In this document: positions 62,601-64,000 of the stretch, one piece after another
How positions within the stretch are numbered: the first letter of the stretch is position 1
Layout of the letters: every line of letters begins with the position of its first letter
From: Verrucomicrobiia bacterium
GTDB lineage: Bacteria > Verrucomicrobiota > Verrucomicrobiia > Limisphaerales > Fontisphaeraceae
Length of the DNA: 64,000 bases
Reading direction: 5' to 3'
Assembly: GCA_026414565.1 (NCBI GenBank)
Contig: JAOAIT010000009.1
Coordinates: 62,001-126,000, forward strand
Program-made: the position numbers and the translations under genes
The notes under the pieces: model-generated
The model's database searches: none
Told to the model about the DNA's origin: nothing
Seen by the model: the letters and a program-made list of their open reading frames with translations, nothing else

Positions 62601-64000
62601 GTGCTGCTGGCCTTCCGCAACCTCTTTGGCACCGGCCCTGGCCAGATCCCGCCGGGAGTCACCATCCGTTCTGCGACGTTGCGCCTGTTCTCCATTGACA
62701 ACAATGCCGAAACCCCGGGGCCGGTGTACCTGCACCTGATGTTGATTCCTTGGGATGCAGCCAACGTAACGTGGAACTCCCTCAACGCCGGCGTGGCCAC
62801 TAATGGGGTGGAGGCCTCCTCGGCCAACTATGGCACCATCATCCCGAACTTCCCTAATCCCGGCGGCACTACCTGGCAATTCCGGGATGTGGACGTGCTC
62901 AGCTCAGTGCAGGCCTGGGCTTCAGGCCAGGTGGAAAACCACGGGTGGGTACTGATCAACGTCAACACGGATGGCTATCGCTTCAGCTCCGCGGAATATA
63001 GCGAGGTGCAATATCGTCCGCTGCTGCTCGTGGAATATGAGCCGGCAACGCAAGTTCAACCCGTGCAGATTGTGTCCCAGCCGGCGCCGTTGACCACGGT
63101 AAACGAGGGGGCGACAGTGAATCTCGCGGTGTCGGCCAGCGGTACGCGGCCGCAGTATCAATGGTATAAGGACGGCACCCGGCTGGATGGTGCCACCAAC
63201 GCGACGCTGACCTTGGCGCAGGTTAATGAAACCTTCTCCGGCCGGTACTTCTGCGTCATCAGCAACCTGGCGCCAAGCATTGTGCAAAGCGCGGATGCGC
63301 TGGTCGTGGTCAATCCGGACACCAACCGGCCGGTGGTGGTGAGCGCGCTGGCGACCACCAACCTGTCGGAAATCCGGGTGGTATTCTCCAAGCCCATGAA
63401 TGCGGCCAGTCTGGCGCAGGCCGGCCGTTTTGTGGTGGCGCCGGCTTATGGCGGTACGCCGCTGAACGTCCTGGGTGTGGCTCTGGCCACCAACGGCTTG
63501 ACCGCCACCCTTACCACCGAGCCGCGCAACGCCTTCGCGTACTACACGCTCACGGTGCGGGATGTGACGGATACGGCCTATCGGCAAAACGTTTTGGCGC
63601 CCAATCCTACGTGGTTGATCCTGGGTTCGCAGATCAGCCTTATCGCTCCGATCAGCCCGTGGAAGTACTTTGAGCAGGGCGATGCCGGGGCGGGGTGGAC
63701 CACGCCGGCCTTCAATGACAGCGGCTGGTCTAATGGCGTGGCCTTGTTTGTCGGCAAGACCGGCACGCCGGGGCAGGGGGACCTCCCGATTGCCACCACG
63801 CTGACCATGGGCCAGACCACTTATTACTTCCGTGGCCGGTTCCAGATGCCCGCGCTGGCGCAACTGTCAGGCTTGCAGTCCTTCCAGGTGCTGGTGCGGC
63901 CCATCATTGACGATGGCGCAGTGTTTCACCTGAACGGGCAGGAGGCCCTGCGCGTGGGGATGACCAATGCCGGCCCCATCTTCTATGAGACGTTTGCCAC
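59700..64000 (+). CDS. Giant exported protein with Ig-like, PA14 and DNRLRE domains (3' end outside window)
   Basis: The first 1433 residues of an open frame that continues past the window. Signal peptide near residues 20-50 (WTGGLALVLAASMAHGQ). Domains in order: N-terminal beta domain to 280; two Ig-like domains at about 280-447; an Ig-like SbsA-type domain at about 447-540; PA14 at about 547-700 (RENYGARLRGYFIPVVSGNY, FFIRSDDASELYVNP); further Ig-like and Big_5-type domains; DNRLRE at about 927-1113 (DNYNTATSLLVDAS); more Ig-like units; and a discoidin-like start. PA14 and DNRLRE bind or present carbohydrates. AGAAAGGAAAAG precedes the ATG; an in-frame ATG at 59598 is possible. Confidence 0.85.
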   Translation, partial: MQKQMQFFKDAESFERQSITFLWHGIKTWTGGLALVLAASMAHGQWVAINDVFNGPLTHPNVTTYGTVASGVSITGSGFLKNLNTGENLTARLEIYNENVVPAGTMGTPNQDTPAMNMFGPYVDWSTASGGQNAVYLDSTSDVIYYRFTGLNPNARYSFHGTAVRNNSSYTTRWTRVTLQGAESFDVAHLTGPSSPGILTAQYPGSGLGPNEAAFNAGYNTVAGDVVGWTNIDPGADGEIIIVCRVYTGAIPSGTAATISYGFNALRLEELMTGPIEIVRQPETNLVVEAFSPWTLAVETTGGGPQYQWYRGVPGSAVAIEGATRRTYGSASASLSDSGNYFVVIRNQFNAMTSTVSTVTVFVNPIQITQQPTNRLSVLELRPVNLSVEVTGTRPQFQWYKNGQAIPDATNRLFTIPVATAADSGNYHVVVTNILYGATSTVAQVIVSSDATPPQVVRIVPNTFHDKIIVEFDEAVDPAIAGNPANYSVDPYVDIYSAVMTNQRTAVLLTAPLPPNSTLNLQVFVQDLVGNVLLDTFPFQTWAPNLAGGVMFDVYYTGGGTAITNLLLNPRFPHAPDSSYVLTNFDTTIFWPDASNGQSHRENYGARLRGYFIPVVSGNYHFFIRSDDASELYVNPNGPSESGKVRVAYETGCCNAFQEPGTAIQTSTNTFPLIAGRPYYVEAVYKEGTGGDWCQVAARRVGDPTPASQLVPILETGVPYLPPGLYGQNSFLAEPQDITIESPATFTLSALATNSLNAPFSYRWQRNDGAGFVDIPDARGRSISFTNVTVAQSGAQFRVIVAAGDTAITSRVATVTITPDATGPLALNARREANLTTIVINFSEPLDPVNATAVNNYQVCDVFLPSRCVNIIGATLTNNNTTVILDTEMPDLAGTYQLRMSGITDVHGNLIRPPTTLSLRIVTSYQQGLYGYSGTQDTQLRQANPDDNYNTATSLLVDASDGGGVVQVLLAFRNLFGTGPGQIPPGVTIRSATLRLFSIDNNAETPGPVYLHLMLIPWDAANVTWNSLNAGVATNGVEASSANYGTIIPNFPNPGGTTWQFRDVDVLSSVQAWASGQVENHGWVLINVNTDGYRFSSAEYSEVQYRPLLLVEYEPATQVQPVQIVSQPAPLTTVNEGATVNLAVSASGTRPQYQWYKDGTRLDGATNATLTLAQVNETFSGRYFCVISNLAPSIVQSADALVVVNPDTNRPVVVSALATTNLSEIRVVFSKPMNAASLAQAGRFVVAPAYGGTPLNVLGVALATNGLTATLTTEPRNAFAYYTLTVRDVTDTAYRQNVLAPNPTWLILGSQISLIAPISPWKYFEQGDAGAGWTTPAFNDSGWSNGVALFVGKTGTPGQGDLPIATTLTMGQTTYYFRGRFQMPALAQLSGLQSFQVLVRPIIDDGAVFHLNGQEALRVGMTNAGPIFYETFA

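Overview
The window is GC-rich bacterial chromosome, and its gene content points to Verrucomicrobiota, most likely the Limisphaerales/Pedosphaera group (inference). The signs are five prepilin-like proteins with an FTLIEL-type N-terminus and an H-x9-DG-like C-terminus, an exosortase fused to an EpsI-type domain with a PEP-CTERM substrate in the same window, autotransporter-strand repeat proteins, very large secreted proteins with PA14, Ig-like and DNRLRE domains, and a tiny basic MSKQYNK protein. I found no rRNA, tRNA, CRISPR array, insertion sequence or prophage.

Layout. 1-6.2 kb: a radical SAM/SPASM gene divergent from an assimilatory sulfate reduction operon (sulfite reductase cysI, a variant cysH, cysD, cysN). 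A pair of matching palindromes (TAACGAC-N7-GTCGTTA type) lies in front of cysI. 6.2-12.4 kb, minus strand: a GNAT acetyltransferase behind a strong alaS terminator, alaS, a pseudopilin and a membrane-anchored SurA/PpiD-like chaperone. 12.6-14.3 kb: the rpsP-khpA-trmD-rplS translation operon without rimM, closed by a terminator. 14.4-28.5 kb: mixed housekeeping and envelope genes (NCS1-like permease with an overlapping 63-aa membrane protein, purD, secreted glycosidase-like protein, FecR-domain protein, trigger factor, NUDIX, tadA, lone CBM48 protein, MTA phosphorylase, tiny basic protein, SecD-P1-like lipoprotein coupled to an M23 peptidase, cyclic-nucleotide-binding protein). 28.6-31.9 kb: secreted TIM-barrel-like protein, ThuA-domain protein and YkgJ-type cysteine cluster protein. 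32.1-34.1 kb: a lone, compositionally distinct gene that appears to fuse a PD-(D/E)XK nuclease to a DUF2075 helicase, the best candidate for a defence gene. 34.4-42.8 kb: nadB, exosortase/EpsI fusion, TPR protein, DUF2934-like protein, pseudopilin, RNase HIII and an HpnA-like reductase. 43.1-52.3 kb: four secreted proteins on one strand (a pseudopilin with FTRTDL instead of FTLIEL, a PD40 beta-propeller protein, an FGE-fold protein without the catalytic cysteines, and a 1228-aa protein). 52.3-56.0 kb: a possible RHS relic, two tandem paralogous pseudopilins, an EboD-like dehydroquinate-synthase homologue and a DUF971 protein. 56.2-64.0 kb: a PEP-CTERM autotransporter-repeat protein and the first 1433 codons of a giant multidomain secreted protein that leaves the window.

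Common threads are sulfate assimilation (cysI-H-D-N), translation, and heavy investment in exported proteins. The exosortase at 36 kb is the likely processing enzyme for the PEP-CTERM protein at 56 kb. Several starts (cysI, the FGE-fold gene, the 1228-aa gene) lack a Shine-Dalgarno sequence, and at one of them a promoter-like sequence abuts the start codon.
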